DNA from: Flavobacterium haoranii
GTDB taxonomy: Bacteria; Bacteroidota; Bacteroidia; Flavobacteriales; Flavobacteriaceae
Direction of reading: 5' to 3'
Assembly: GCF_009363055.1 (NCBI RefSeq)
Contig: NZ_CP045292.1
Coordinates: 2,356,001 to 2,420,000 of the forward strand
Length of the DNA stretch: 64,000 bases
Shown here: positions 39,994 through 49,870 of the stretch, in pieces
Layout of the letters: every line of letters begins with the position of its first letter
Position numbering within the stretch: position 1 is the stretch's first letter
Program-made: the position numbers and the translations under genes
The notes under the pieces: model-generated
Seen by the model: only the letters and a program-made list of their open reading frames with translations
What the model was told of the DNA's origin: nothing
Databases searched by the model: none

Positions 39994-40044
39994 TTCTTTA
40001 TATTAGTATTAGTATAACTTTATGCAACATTGTTATTTAATTGT

Positions 40045-40683
40045 ATGAAACATTTTTTCGTTATCGTTGTATCTATTTTATTTTATAATTGTACAACTAA
40101 TAAGAATATGATTTATGGGAAATATGTTTGGGATGGCGGATATGATGTATATGAGTCTATTCAAATTAAATCTGACAGTACATTTGAATTTAATTGGCAT
40201 GCTGGTTTAGCAGGTGAAGGTATAACTTTAGGGAAGTGGAAAGTTAATAATGGAAATTTAGTTCTTAATAGCTTTAACCAATCTAGCAATACATTGAATT
40301 TTGTTGTTTTAAACGAACTTGTTAACTCTAAGGATTTTATAGAAGTTAAGATTGTAGATCAATATGGGCCAGTTTTTGGAGCTAATTGCGAATTGTTATT
40401 TAAAGGAAATAATGTTGCTTTTAGTACATCAAATTCTGATGGCATTGTAATGATTTCAAAACAAAAATTTGATACAATTAAAATTACTTTTATAGGAAAA
40501 CAAGAGATTATCTATTTACTAAAATATAAAGATTTCAATTTTTTTGAATTTGAAATGTTAGATAAAGTAGATTATCTATTTTTTAATAATGAAAAATGGA
40601 AAATTAAAAAGAATAGATTGTATAGTAAGAGAGTAAAATCGATTAAAAGTCTAGAAAAGAACTATTATGAAAAAGTGGAATAA
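40045..40683 (+). CDS. Putative lipoprotein with a CarboxypepD_reg-like domain
   Basis: ATG 40045 (MKHFFVIVVSILFYNC) gives a 212-aa lipoprotein with the lipid Cys at 15. The first half (GKYVWDGGYDVYESIQIKSD... GKWKVNNGNLVL) resembles small lipocalin-like strands seen in Bacteroidota lipoproteins. Residues about 95-165 (VKIVDQYGPVFGANCELLF..., FSTSNSDGIVMIS) read like a carboxypeptidase-regulatory beta-sandwich. The C-terminus is strongly basic. I do not recognise a function. It stands alone between two terminators. Confidence 0.6.
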   Translation: MKHFFVIVVSILFYNCTTNKNMIYGKYVWDGGYDVYESIQIKSDSTFEFNWHAGLAGEGITLGKWKVNNGNLVLNSFNQSSNTLNFVVLNELVNSKDFIEVKIVDQYGPVFGANCELLFKGNNVAFSTSNSDGIVMISKQKFDTIKITFIGKQEIIYLLKYKDFNFFEFEMLDKVDYLFFNNEKWKIKKNRLYSKRVKSIKSLEKNYYEKVE

Positions 40684-40698
40684 TAATTTTATATAAAC

Positions 40699-40732
40699 AA
40701 AAAAGAGAGATTCAAAATCTCTCTTTTTTTAT
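40699..40732. terminator. Bidirectional terminator
   Basis: GAGAGAT-TCAAA-ATCTCTC at 40705-40723 with A-run and T-run flanks between convergent genes. Confidence 0.8.
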
Positions 40733-40749
40733 TAGAATTTAAATAACTT

Positions 40750-41976
40750 TTACATATTCGATAACCATTGCTCAGGATTAAGAGTAGTAGTATTTTGTAA
40801 TACTAAAAATTTAACTACAGCTTTACCTGAAGGATCGGTATGAATTTTACCTATATTTTGCTTTATAGACACTTTATCGCCTGGTTTAACCGAAACGCTT
40901 TGTAAGTTTAAATAAACCGTTACAAAGTCTCCATGACGTATATAAACAGCTTTGTTGTTTGCACTCACCACTTGCACTTGTAAAACTTCACCATCAAAAA
41001 CGGCTCTTGCCCACTTTCCTGGTTCGGTTGCAATTTCAACACCACTATTGTGAACTGTAAGGTTTTTGTGAACAGGATGCGGTTGATCTCCATAACGCAG
41101 TTGTACAAATCCTGTTTCTACAGGCCAAGGTAATTTACCTTTATTGGCTTTAAAATTATCCGATACTATTTTGCCTTCTGGCGTTAAAACAAATTTTGAA
41201 GTAGAGCTAGAGGCTTTAACACCAGTTTTAGCTTCATTTTTCTTGTTTGCTTTAGCAATTTCTTCGGCAATTAATTTTTTAATTTGACGATCAATTTCTT
41301 TTGCAGCTTTTTGTTTTTTATCAATTTCAGCTGCATATTTTTTCTTGTTCTTTTGAACTTCTTTTGCAAGTTTTTCTTGCTCTACTCTTTGCTTTTCAAG
41401 TTCTACTTTTTCTGCTTCGCTTTCAGCAATAACTTTTTCTTTTTCTTTTTTGCCTTTTTCTAGTTTTACTTTGGCAGTATTTAGTTTTTCTTGTTTTTCT
41501 ACAATTTCATCGCCTTGCATTTTTCTAAAACTTGCATATTGCTTCATGTATTGAATGCGTTTGTAAGCTTGTAAAAAGTTTTGCGACGATAAAACGAACA
41601 TAATGCGGCTTTTATCGTTACGACTTTTGTATGATTTTACAATCATTTTGCTGTAATCTTCTTTCAAGATTTTTAACTCGCGATTCAGTTTGTTTACTTC
41701 TAATTGAGTTAAATAAATTTCGTCTTCAAGTAATCTCTTTTGTTTTGCCGTTGTGTTGATTAATTTTTCGCTTAAGCGAATGCGAGCTTTTTGCTCGGCT
41801 AATTGACTTAAAACCGATTTTTCTTTCTTTTTCTCATCATTTAAAAGCGTTTTAAAAGCCGCAATTTCTTTTTGAATTTGCTCTTTTTGTTCTTCTAACT
41901 TCTGCTGTTTTGAAGGTTGAGCATAAGATAGAAGACTACTTAAAAATAATAGTATTACAAAATGTATTCGGTTCAT
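40750..41976 (-). CDS. EnvC/NlpD-like murein hydrolase activator (degenerate M23/LytM)
   Basis: The 408-aa protein has a signal peptide (about 1-20, LLSYAQ), a long coiled coil (about 21-245, Lys/Glu/Gln-rich) and a C-terminal LytM/M23 domain (about 290-405). The LytM zinc residues are degenerate: the usual HxxxD reads HNSGVEI and the usual HxH strand reads VVKFLVL, while HGDFVTVY is kept. By analogy with EnvC this predicts no hydrolase activity but activation of cell-wall amidases at division. It is the last gene of a run that includes DUF4292, a TPR protein and a nucleotidyltransferase. Confidence 0.85.
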   Translation of the reverse strand: MNRIHFVILLFLSSLLSYAQPSKQQKLEEQKEQIQKEIAAFKTLLNDEKKKEKSVLSQLAEQKARIRLSEKLINTTAKQKRLLEDEIYLTQLEVNKLNRELKILKEDYSKMIVKSYKSRNDKSRIMFVLSSQNFLQAYKRIQYMKQYASFRKMQGDEIVEKQEKLNTAKVKLEKGKKEKEKVIAESEAEKVELEKQRVEQEKLAKEVQKNKKKYAAEIDKKQKAAKEIDRQIKKLIAEEIAKANKKNEAKTGVKASSSTSKFVLTPEGKIVSDNFKANKGKLPWPVETGFVQLRYGDQPHPVHKNLTVHNSGVEIATEPGKWARAVFDGEVLQVQVVSANNKAVYIRHGDFVTVYLNLQSVSVKPGDKVSIKQNIGKIHTDPSGKAVVKFLVLQNTTTLNPEQWLSNM

Positions 41977-41984
41977 GTAAGTTT

Positions 41985-42752
41985 TTAATTAATTTTTACT
42001 TCTTCATATCCACTAGGAATAGAGAATGATGTATTTAAATCTTCGTCAAAGGTAATATTCTTATATTGTATTTCAATATTTACTTGATCTTCTTGTAAGG
42101 CTTTAAGCAAAATTTCATTTGGTAAAAACATATTGTTTTGTTTCCCAAAAGAAGGATATTCTATTTCTAAACTTCTATTTTCTCTCTTTTGCGCCACTTT
42201 TTCTTTCTTAACAAGGAAATTTGCTGCTTCAAAGTAAAACGTCTTTTCTGTAGAAGATTTTTCCTTTTCTGTTAATTTGTACATTTCGTCTTCAATAGTG
42301 GCAACATATTTTGTTTTGGTTAAATCGTCTAAAGCTTTCCCCAAAAACAAATTTTGTACTTTATTGAAATCTAAATCGGTTCCTAACCAATTGCTCAACA
42401 TGTCAAAATTTCCATCGAAATAAGAGTTGTTGATTTTTTCATAATAACGAACTCTATCGGGTGTAATCAATGCTTTTGCAGCGGGGAAACCTAAAAACTT
42501 AACATTAATCCAAATTTTTTCATTTCGAATAATGCGAATATCTGCTGAAACACTTTGCATTTGCTTTTCATCTTTGTATTTAGCAGTTGCTCTAATATTT
42601 AAAGTTTTGAAATTTTGTGCATTAGCATAATGTTCTTGTATAACTTTAGTTGCAGCAAGTTCTTCGTTGGCTGCTAATTCACCAACAGATTTTTTTGCTT
42701 TACAAGAAGATAATAATGTGATTATAATTAAAATAGATACTTTCTTCAGCAT
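41985..42752 (-). CDS. DUF4292 lipoprotein
   Basis: The 255-aa protein has a lipoprotein signal (LLSSCKAKK, Cys16) and a LolA/LolB-like fold pattern: VSADIRIIRNEKIWINVKFLGFPAAKALITPD followed by a beta-rich body. DUF4292 is a Bacteroidota family of unknown function, adjacent in most genomes to the EnvC-like gene. Its distant resemblance to lipoprotein-carrier proteins suggests a role in lipid or lipoprotein handling, but this is inference. It lies eight bases upstream of the EnvC-like gene. Confidence 0.8.
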   Translation of the reverse strand: MLKKVSILIIITLLSSCKAKKSVGELAANEELAATKVIQEHYANAQNFKTLNIRATAKYKDEKQMQSVSADIRIIRNEKIWINVKFLGFPAAKALITPDRVRYYEKINNSYFDGNFDMLSNWLGTDLDFNKVQNLFLGKALDDLTKTKYVATIEDEMYKLTEKEKSSTEKTFYFEAANFLVKKEKVAQKRENRSLEIEYPSFGKQNNMFLPNEILLKALQEDQVNIEIQYKNITFDEDLNTSFSIPSGYEEVKIN

Positions 42753-42755
42753 GTT

Positions 42756-44096
42756 TTATTTTTTTAAAAGTGCTTCAGCTCTTTTTCTATACTCTTCAGT
42801 TTTTTTAGAATTGCCCGTTTCGGCATAAGCTTCAGCTAATTGGATACAAAAATATTTTTCAAGATTTGTATCATCTACTACAAACTCTAAGCCAGTTTCT
42901 AAGAAATCAATCGCTTGTTTGTAATTCTGCGCTTTATTTTTAGCATAACCAGCATAGTAGTATAATTTTGGCTGTGCAGGATATAAGTCGATGAAGATTT
43001 CTGCTCGGTTGCCTAATTCTTCATATTTCTTAGCGTTTGATAAATTATCCAATAACAATTCAATAGCTTCCCAATCTTCTGGTTGATTTGTAAGTGCTTT
43101 TTCTAAAAAGAAAGATGTTTTTTCATAATTCTTTTTGTTGTAATAAAACTTAGCAACTTCTTTAGCCACATTTATACTTTTAACGGAAGATAAAATATCA
43201 ACGGCTTGGTTTAATTCTTTCTCAAACTGAGTAGAATTGGATGTATAAATTAAAAACTCGTTAAGAAATTTATGTTTAATAGATTTTTCTACGTTTTTGT
43301 TTTTTAACACTTTAAGCATCGAATCAGCTGCGCCCACTCCGTTATTTTCATTTAAATACAATTTGAACAAGCTTATCGCAGCCCATTCTGAGTTAGGAAT
43401 TTCTTTAGCTAATTGTTTTGCAACATCAATCGCTTTTTCTTCTTGATTTTGTTGCGAATAGAAAACCATTAAATCAATATAAGTTTGTTCGTTCTTTGGA
43501 TTAGCTTTTATAGCATCTATTAGCGATTTTTCGTTTGAATTTGTTGTTCTTACAAGCGATAAATGTTTTTTATAATTCTTTAAAGTTTCGCTAATAACCG
43601 TGTTTTTTTCCATTTCCTGAATAAGCGCTAAAGCTTTTTCATTTTGATTGGTATACACATAAAGAGAAACTAAATCTTCTCTCATGTTTGGATCAAACTC
43701 GGTTAATTTTTGAACAATCGGAATCGATTTTTGAAAATCTTTAGTGATGTAGTAAACATCGTATAATCCGTTCCAATACCAGCGCTCTTTCGAATTTAAG
43801 TCTACTGCTTTTTGAAAAGATTGTTCTGCTTCTGCATACTTTTTTAAATCTAAAAAGTTTTTACCTAATTCATAATGAATTGCGGCATCATCAGGATTTT
43901 TAGCAATACATTTTTCAAGTGCAATTATAGCTTTGTCATAATTTTCAATTGCTCGTTCTCGTAAAGCATCGTAAAAATTATTTTCGATTTCATTATCAAC
44001 AACAGCAATATCATCTGGATTTTCTTGTGCCCAATTAACATTGGAAACTAATAAAAATCCAAAATGAATAAATAATATAACAGTTTTTTTAATCAT
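42756..44096 (-). CDS. Secreted tetratricopeptide-repeat protein
   Basis: The 446-aa protein has a signal peptide (MIKKTVILFIHFGFLLVSNVNWAQ) and TPR units along its length, most clearly AIHYELGKNFLDLKKYAEA (about 75-95) and the C-terminal DTNLEKYFCIQLAEAYAET. It has no catalytic motif. Its ATG overlaps the stop of the nucleotidyltransferase gene (TAATG), indicating translational coupling. Probably a periplasmic scaffold that works with DUF4292 and the EnvC-like factor. Confidence 0.82.
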   Translation of the reverse strand: MIKKTVILFIHFGFLLVSNVNWAQENPDDIAVVDNEIENNFYDALRERAIENYDKAIIALEKCIAKNPDDAAIHYELGKNFLDLKKYAEAEQSFQKAVDLNSKERWYWNGLYDVYYITKDFQKSIPIVQKLTEFDPNMREDLVSLYVYTNQNEKALALIQEMEKNTVISETLKNYKKHLSLVRTTNSNEKSLIDAIKANPKNEQTYIDLMVFYSQQNQEEKAIDVAKQLAKEIPNSEWAAISLFKLYLNENNGVGAADSMLKVLKNKNVEKSIKHKFLNEFLIYTSNSTQFEKELNQAVDILSSVKSINVAKEVAKFYYNKKNYEKTSFFLEKALTNQPEDWEAIELLLDNLSNAKKYEELGNRAEIFIDLYPAQPKLYYYAGYAKNKAQNYKQAIDFLETGLEFVVDDTNLEKYFCIQLAEAYAETGNSKKTEEYRKRAEALLKK

Positions 44097-45109
44097 TATT
44101 CTAATACAGAGTAATCGCCAATACTTATACTTTTAAATTCACCATCGAATGTGGCGTGGTTACCAATCATGGCATTATCTAGATTTGCATTTCTAATGTG
44201 TGCATGAGTTTGAACTAAACTATTTTTGATAGTTGCATTACTAACATGTGTTGCTTTTCCTAATGAAACATTTGGTCCAACAGTTGAGTTTATTAAAATA
44301 ACATCATCAGCAATAAAACAAGGCGGAATAATAGTTGAATTTTCAATTTTTACACTTTCGGCAATCATGTTTTCCTCGCCATCTTGATGAATGAAATTTA
44401 ACATTCTCGAATTGGTATCAACCGTAACATTTTTATTACCGCAATCCATCCATTCCTCTACTTGACCCGGAACAAACTTCATTCCTTTTGCCATCATTTG
44501 CTTAATACCATCGTTAATTTGGTATTCTCCACCATGAATAATATTGTTATCGATTACCAATTGTAGCTCATCTCTTAAAACGCTTATATTTTTAAAATAG
44601 TATATTCCAATAACCGCTAAATCAGAAACGAAAGTTTGTGGTTTTTCAACTAATTCTATAATTTCATTAGCTTCATTCATTTGAACTACACCAAAAGCTT
44701 CAGGTTGATCTACTTGTTTTACCCAAATTACGCTATCGGCATTAGTATCCAAATCAAAATTAGCACGAATTAATGTATCAGCATAGGCAATTACTGCTGG
44801 ACCGCTTAGTGAATCTTTGGCACACATAATAGCATGACCTGTTCCTAAAGGCTCGTTTTGATAATAAATAGTTCCTTTTGCACCTAATTTTTCTGCAATT
44901 GCAACTAAATCATTTTCTACTTGTTTCCCAAAACTTTCGTGTATAACAAAAGCAACTTCTTCAATAGGTTGGTTTAAAACTTTTGCAATATCTTCAACTA
45001 ATCGGTGCACGATTGGTTTTCCAGCAACTGGAATTAATGGTTTTGGAACAGTTAATGTATGTGGACGAAGGCGAGAACCACGTCCTGCCATTGGGACAAT
45101 TATTTTCAT
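44096..45109 (-). CDS. Sugar-phosphate nucleotidyltransferase
   Basis: The 337-aa protein begins with the signature MKIIVPMAGRGSRLRPHTLT and KPLIPVAGKP of NDP-sugar pyrophosphorylases (GT-A fold, about 1-240). The C-terminal 90 residues have hexapeptide-like repeats (IIPPCFIADDVILINSTVGPNV, NATIKNSLVQ) that form a left-handed beta-helix. It makes an NDP-sugar, probably a dTDP- or UDP-sugar, for surface polysaccharide; the exact sugar cannot be read from sequence. It is the first gene of the four-gene EnvC-like operon. Confidence 0.85.
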   Translation of the reverse strand: MKIIVPMAGRGSRLRPHTLTVPKPLIPVAGKPIVHRLVEDIAKVLNQPIEEVAFVIHESFGKQVENDLVAIAEKLGAKGTIYYQNEPLGTGHAIMCAKDSLSGPAVIAYADTLIRANFDLDTNADSVIWVKQVDQPEAFGVVQMNEANEIIELVEKPQTFVSDLAVIGIYYFKNISVLRDELQLVIDNNIIHGGEYQINDGIKQMMAKGMKFVPGQVEEWMDCGNKNVTVDTNSRMLNFIHQDGEENMIAESVKIENSTIIPPCFIADDVILINSTVGPNVSLGKATHVSNATIKNSLVQTHAHIRNANLDNAMIGNHATFDGEFKSISIGDYSVLE

Positions 45110-45132
45110 GTTACTAATTTAAAGATTGAAAA

Positions 45133-45158
45133 ATTAAAAGATTAAAAAATCTTTTAAT
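45133..45158. repeat. Perfect inverted repeat upstream of the nucleotidyltransferase gene
   Basis: Arms ATTAAAAGATT / AATCTTTTAAT (11 bp) with a 4-base loop. On the minus strand it is followed by T-rich sequence, so it may act as a weak terminator for dut or as a site upstream of the next operon. Confidence 0.6.
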
Positions 45159-45184
45159 CATTAAATGTTTTAATTTTTTATAAT

Positions 45185-45212
45185 GTGACTTCTCGACGCC
45201 GCTCGAAGTGAC
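45185..45212 (-). repeat. REP-like interspersed repeat
   Basis: On the minus strand this 28-nt element starts GTCACTTCGAGCGGC and ends GTCGAGAAGTCAC, an imperfect palindrome. A related element starting GTCATTTCGAACG and ending GAGAAATCTC occurs at 63049-63080 inside metG. Similar elements are familiar from many Flavobacterium chromosomes. Here it lies in the 137-base gap between dut and the nucleotidyltransferase gene. Confidence 0.6.
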
Positions 45213-45246
45213 AAACCTACTGATTACTGCTACTGAACACTATTCA

Positions 45247-45681
45247 CTATCGAGTTCCTGTACTACCAAATCCACCTGAGCCTCGAGAAGTTTCTGTTAA
45301 TTCTTCGGTAACAATCCATTCTGCGCGTTCGTGTTTAGCAATAACTAATTGGGCAATTCTTTCTCCATTTTCAATTGTAAAATCTTCATTCGAAAGATTT
45401 ACTAATATTACGCCAATTTCTCCTCTGTAGTCGGCATCTACAGTTCCTGGTGAATTTAAAACAGTAATTCCTTTTTTTGCCGCTAAACCGCTTCTTGGAC
45501 GAACTTGAGCTTCGTAACCTATTGGTAATTCTATAAAAAGTCCAGTTTTCACAATAGTTCTTTCTAAAGGTTTTAAAATTATAGATTCAGTAATATTAGC
45601 ACGTAAATCCACTCCAGCAGACGCTAAAGTTTCGTAACTAGGCAGTTCGTGATTGGATTTATTTATAATTTTTATTTGCAT
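45247..45681 (-). CDS. dut: dUTP diphosphatase
   Basis: The 144-aa trimeric dUTPase has all five motifs: [39 protein letters not shown] and the C-terminal [10 protein letters not shown] that closes over the substrate. It hydrolyses dUTP to dUMP, keeping uracil out of DNA and feeding thymidylate synthesis. Its ATG overlaps the stop of the flippase gene (TAATG). Confidence 0.96.
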   Translation of the reverse strand: MQIKIINKSNHELPSYETLASAGVDLRANITESIILKPLERTIVKTGLFIELPIGYEAQVRPRSGLAAKKGITVLNSPGTVDADYRGEIGVILVNLSNEDFTIENGERIAQLVIAKHERAEWIVTEELTETSRGSGGFGSTGTR

Positions 45682-47135
45682 TAGTTTCTTTTTAAAATTT
45701 TGGCAAACAATTGTTTTTCATTTCTATATACAAAGTAAGCAAAAAATAGTAAACTGAGCACACCAAATATATAGGTGTTTCTTAAAAAAGGTATATAGAA
45801 TGATATAAATGCAAGCGTTATGGAAAGTGTGAGGTAAATTGAAATTTTCTTTTTTTCGTAAGGAATAGGATATTTTTTTTGACCAAGTTTGTAAGATATA
45901 AACATCATGGTTCCGTAAGCAATAATAGTTGCGATTGCTGATCCTAAATAACCAAGTTGTGGAATTAATGCAAAGTTGAATGCTAAAGTTACAATAGCGC
46001 CAATTATCGAAATATAAGCTCCGACTTTTGTTTTATCTATTAATTTGTACCAAACTGATAGATTTGTATAAATTCCCAAAAAGAAATTTGCTATAACAAT
46101 TAACGGAACAATATCCATAGCTTCCCAGTATTCTTTTCTAGGAACTAAAAATATTTTCAATACATCGGCAAAAACAATTATTCCGAGCGACATAAATGAG
46201 CCAAAAATGACAAAGTATTTTGTTATTTCTGCATATGTTTTTTGTGCGTTTTCATTTTTAGCATGACTAAAAAAGAATGGTTCGATTCCTAAAGTATAAG
46301 CGGTTCTGAACAAAACCATAAACATTCCTATTTTGTAGCATGCCGAATATGCCCCAATTTGTGCAAGTGGAACGTGTAACCAATCTAGTAGAATTTTATC
46401 AAAATGTTCGTTTATTGCAAAAGCTACTCCTGCAATTAAAATTGGAAATCCGTAGGTTATCATTTTTTTCCAAAGTACTTTATCAAAACTCCAATTCAGT
46501 TTTATATAATCTGGAAAAAGTACTATAAGCGTGAATAAACTTGCAATTACATTTGAAATGAAAATGTACCCAATTTGAAAATTTTCGAAATATATTGAAG
46601 ATAAAAATGAGTTTTCAGAAGCCCATTTTGGTAAAAAGACTAAGAAAAAAACATTTAAAAATAAGTTGATGCCAACATTGGCAATCTTTATTACAGCATA
46701 TTTTATTGGTCTACTTTCAGCTCTAAGTTTTGAAAATGGAATAATAACTAAAGCATCTAATACCAAAATAAATATCGTGTACTTTATGAATTCAGTATCA
46801 ATACCAATTAGGTTTGCAATGTTTTCTTTCAATAAATAACTTATAATTAAGAATAGAGTGGAAGTAATCAGCAAAGAAATCATCGATGTCGATATTACTT
46901 TTCCTTTTTGTTCTTCGGTATTATAAAAACGGAAAAATGTTGTTTCCATTCCATATGAAAGTACCACGTTAAAGAAAACTAAGTAAGAAAATATAACAGA
47001 AACTTCTCCCATTTTGCTTTTATCAGAGAGATAATAGACATATAATGGGTTTAACAAAAAACTCATAAGTCTTGGTACAACTGTAGCCAAGCCATAAATT
47101 GCAGTTTGTTGAAATAACTTTTTGTAAAGGCTCAA
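45681..47135 (-). CDS. Polysaccharide/oligosaccharide flippase (MOP superfamily)
   Basis: The 484-aa protein has about 14 membrane segments and the Wzx/MATE-like N-terminus [32 protein letters not shown]. It is likely to flip lipid-linked oligosaccharide for surface glycan assembly. The start is TTG at 47135; no in-frame ATG is found upstream because a TAA lies six codons before. The gene is coupled to dut by a TAATG overlap and precedes the nucleotidyltransferase operon, a plausible glycan grouping. Confidence 0.88.
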   Translation of the reverse strand: MSLYKKLFQQTAIYGLATVVPRLMSFLLNPLYVYYLSDKSKMGEVSVIFSYLVFFNVVLSYGMETTFFRFYNTEEQKGKVISTSMISLLITSTLFLIISYLLKENIANLIGIDTEFIKYTIFILVLDALVIIPFSKLRAESRPIKYAVIKIANVGINLFLNVFFLVFLPKWASENSFLSSIYFENFQIGYIFISNVIASLFTLIVLFPDYIKLNWSFDKVLWKKMITYGFPILIAGVAFAINEHFDKILLDWLHVPLAQIGAYSACYKIGMFMVLFRTAYTLGIEPFFFSHAKNENAQKTYAEITKYFVIFGSFMSLGIIVFADVLKIFLVPRKEYWEAMDIVPLIVIANFFLGIYTNLSVWYKLIDKTKVGAYISIIGAIVTLAFNFALIPQLGYLGSAIATIIAYGTMMFISYKLGQKKYPIPYEKKKISIYLTLSITLAFISFYIPFLRNTYIFGVLSLLFFAYFVYRNEKQLFAKILKRN

Positions 47136-47164
47136 ATTGAATGTTTTTTACAGAACAAATGTAA

Positions 47165-47644
47165 TTAATTTCTAGGTTTTGCTGTTGGGTATGCTAACAT
47201 TTCCAATTTTTTTACATTTTGTACTTCTTTTTCAAAAACTTTTCCATTTTTTTCAAATACTAAGATTGCTTTTCCGTTTTCTATTGGCTTAGTTTGGACT
47301 TTAACTTCATCAGTTATTTTTTCGTCGAAATTTCTTTGATTTGCTTCAGTTCTAATGTAACCTAAATAGATTTTTTCATCTTGGGCAGTTATGTTATAAG
47401 TTGTGTACTGTAGTAATTTTAAAGATTTTAGTACAACATCTTTTGGTAGAGCGTTTTTAAAATTCACCGTAACATTTATTCCGCTACCTCCACCTTGTAC
47501 TCCAGCAACCCAACTTTGATAGGTTAGACTCTCTACTATAATTTCTTGTACTTCAAAAGCAGTCTTTTGTGAAGTATCTAAATTTTGTTTGCAACTGCAT
47601 GACAACATTACTAAAACTGATATGAAACTTATAAATTTTACCAT
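47165..47644 (-). CDS. Uncharacterised lipoprotein
   Basis: The 159-aa protein has a lipoprotein leader (MVKFISFISVLVMLSCSCKQ; two nearby Cys, either of which could be lipidated). The body has beta-strand pattern with YQSWVAGVQGGGSGINVTV near the middle, a motif I have seen only in flavobacterial unknowns. I assign no function. It lies 29 bases upstream of the flippase gene on the same strand. Confidence 0.65.
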   Translation of the reverse strand: MVKFISFISVLVMLSCSCKQNLDTSQKTAFEVQEIIVESLTYQSWVAGVQGGGSGINVTVNFKNALPKDVVLKSLKLLQYTTYNITAQDEKIYLGYIRTEANQRNFDEKITDEVKVQTKPIENGKAILVFEKNGKVFEKEVQNVKKLEMLAYPTAKPRN

Positions 47645-47702
47645 GACTATTTTTAATGATAATAAATTTACGAATTTAATCTCAAATACTGCGCCAATAT
47701 TT

Positions 47703-47710
47703 TATATTTG
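47703..47710 (+). promoter_or_regulatory. -7 element of the prolyl oligopeptidase gene
   Basis: TATATTTG about 33 bases before the ATG at 47744. No well-spaced TTG is seen upstream. Confidence 0.45.
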
Positions 47711-47743
47711 AAAACTTATTATGTTTTAAGACAGTTATATTTT

Positions 47744-49818
47744 ATGCGTATTTTTTTATTACTCTTTGTTTTTGTTTTTAGTTCAGTTTTTGGTCAACAA
47801 GCAAAAAAATTCCAGTAACACTAAACAAGTTTGATTTTAATTATGTAGATGATTATGCTTGGTTAGAAAATTTAAATGATCCTGAAGTTAAATCTTGGGT
47901 AACTCAACAAAATGAAATTACTCAACCAATTCTGGATGAAGCCGTTAAATCAAACAATTTCTTGTTTAAAATTAAAGATTATAACTATTTGTCTACAAAT
48001 GGTTTACCAAGTAAAATTGGTAAATACTTTTACACAAGTTATCGTTTAGATAAAGATAAACCATCGGTGTTACATTATACAGAAAATCTAAATGATATGC
48101 CAAAGGAATTGGTAAATCCATATAGAGTTTATAAGGATAAGAATGTTTTTATGCTAAATTTCAATCCTTCTAAAAATTCTAAAATTTTAGCTTATAAGAT
48201 GAGTGTGAATGGAAGTGATCGTCATCAAATTAGATTTGTAGATATTCCTAATCAAGAATATTTAGATGATGTTATTACAGATGTTAAATTTTCTAGTTTA
48301 GTTTGGAAAGGTGATGAAGGGATTTTCTATAAACGTAATGGGAACAAGAATTTTACTGCTAAGGATTCGACTTTTCAACTGTTTTATCATGTGGTTGGTG
48401 ATGTTCAAGAAAATGACAAATTAGTTTTTGATGCAACAAAATCAGAAGGTTCGTTTTCTTTTTTTAGTCAAGACGATAAATTTTTCTTAATTGAAACTAA
48501 CAAAGAAGCGACTTCAAAAACTTATTATTATATTAATCAAAGTGGTGATAATGATTTTGCTTTAGTTCCTTTTTTAACGTCTGATGAGCTAAATTTTGAT
48601 TTTGTAAAATATAGAAATGGTTTTGTTTATTGTAAAACCGATAAATATCCTTGGGGTTCATTAAGTAAGTTCAATATAAATAATCCTACTGAAATTTCAA
48701 CTGTAATTCCTCAATATTATAATGAATTACTTTTAGATTGTAAATTTTTTGGAAAGTATATAATAGCAAAGTATAAAGTTTTAGGAAAATATCATATTAA
48801 TGTTTTCGATTTAAATGGAACTTTTATAAGAAAATTTGAGGCACCATATGGTATGAATTTTTCAGTTCGTTTTTACGATGAAAAGAAAGATGATTTATAT
48901 GTGGTTTTTTATTCTCATACAATTTCTTTTTTAAATTATAGATTAAATGTTACTACAGGAGAAAGTAGAGTTTATTACAATGATTTTATTCGTCCTAAGC
49001 CAACTTTATTTCCTTTTGATTATTTCGATTATAAAACGATTACATATAAGTCTAGAGATAATAAAGACGTACCAATTACTATTGTACATAAAAAAGGTTT
49101 AGAATTAAACAGAAGCAACCCTACTTTGTTAAAAGCATACGGTGGTTTCGGTTCAGTTAGTTATCCTACTTATGACGTAGGTTTATTACATTTTCTAGAC
49201 AAAGGAGGTGTTTATGCTTATGCAGAAGTAAGAGGAGGTGGAGATAAAGGAGATAATTGGCATAAAAGCGGAATGGGACAAAATAAAATGAATTGTTTCA
49301 ACGATTTCATTGATGCTGCTGAGTTTCTAATTTCAGAAGGATATACTTCTCCAAATAAATTAGCTATTAATGGAGGCTCACACGGAGGTTTGCTTGTTGG
49401 TGTGGCGATGACTCAACGTCCAGAATTATTTAAGTTAGCCATTCCAGAAGTAGGAGTTTTCGATATGTTTAAATTTGAAGAATACACCGTAGGTCGTTTC
49501 CATGTAGATGAATTTGGCAGTGTAGATAAAGAGGATGATTTTGTAAAAATAATGGAGTATTCTCCTTTACATAACATCAAAGAAGATATTAATTATCCAA
49601 CAACCTTAATTGTTACGGGTGAAAATGATGATAGAGTACCACCAATTCATTCGTATAAATTTGCTGCAAAGCTTCAAAATAGAAAAGCACAAAAGAATCC
49701 TATTTATCTTTTAGTTAATGAGAACGCAGGTCACTATGGTAAGGTTTCCACTTATAATAATAGGGTAAAATATGATGCTGAATTCTACAGTTTCATTTGG
49801 GAAGAATTGAACAAATAA
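47744..49818 (+). pseudogene. Prolyl oligopeptidase (S9A) family protein, frameshifted at the N-terminus
   Basis: ATG 47744 starts a signal peptide (MRIFLLLFVFVFSSVFGQQ) that stops at TAA after KKFQ. In the next frame the protein continues without a gap (IPVTLNKFDFNYVDDYAWLE, NLNDPEVKSWV) into the main frame 47962-49818. One extra A in the run 47813-47819 joins them, giving about 691 residues. The beta-propeller occupies about 80-410. The catalytic domain has Ser in INGGSHGGLL, Asp in GENDDRVPP and His in NENAGHYG. It cleaves after proline in short peptides, in the periplasm. A homopolymer sequencing error is the likely cause of the break. Confidence 0.88.
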
Positions 49819-49819
49819 A

Positions 49820-49855
49820 AAAAGTGCCAAACTAATGTTTGGCACTTTTTTTTAA
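49820..49855. terminator. Strong bidirectional terminator
   Basis: AGTGCCAAAC-TAAT-GTTTGGCACT at 49823-49846, a perfect 10-bp stem with A and T runs on either side. It separates the S9A gene from the convergent ATP synthase operon. Confidence 0.88.
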
Positions 49856-49870
49856 TATATTATTTAAAAT

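Noticed and set aside
45133..45158. Riboswitch upstream of the nucleotidyltransferase gene
   Set aside because: Only a simple AT-rich inverted repeat is present, with no conserved aptamer-like structure.
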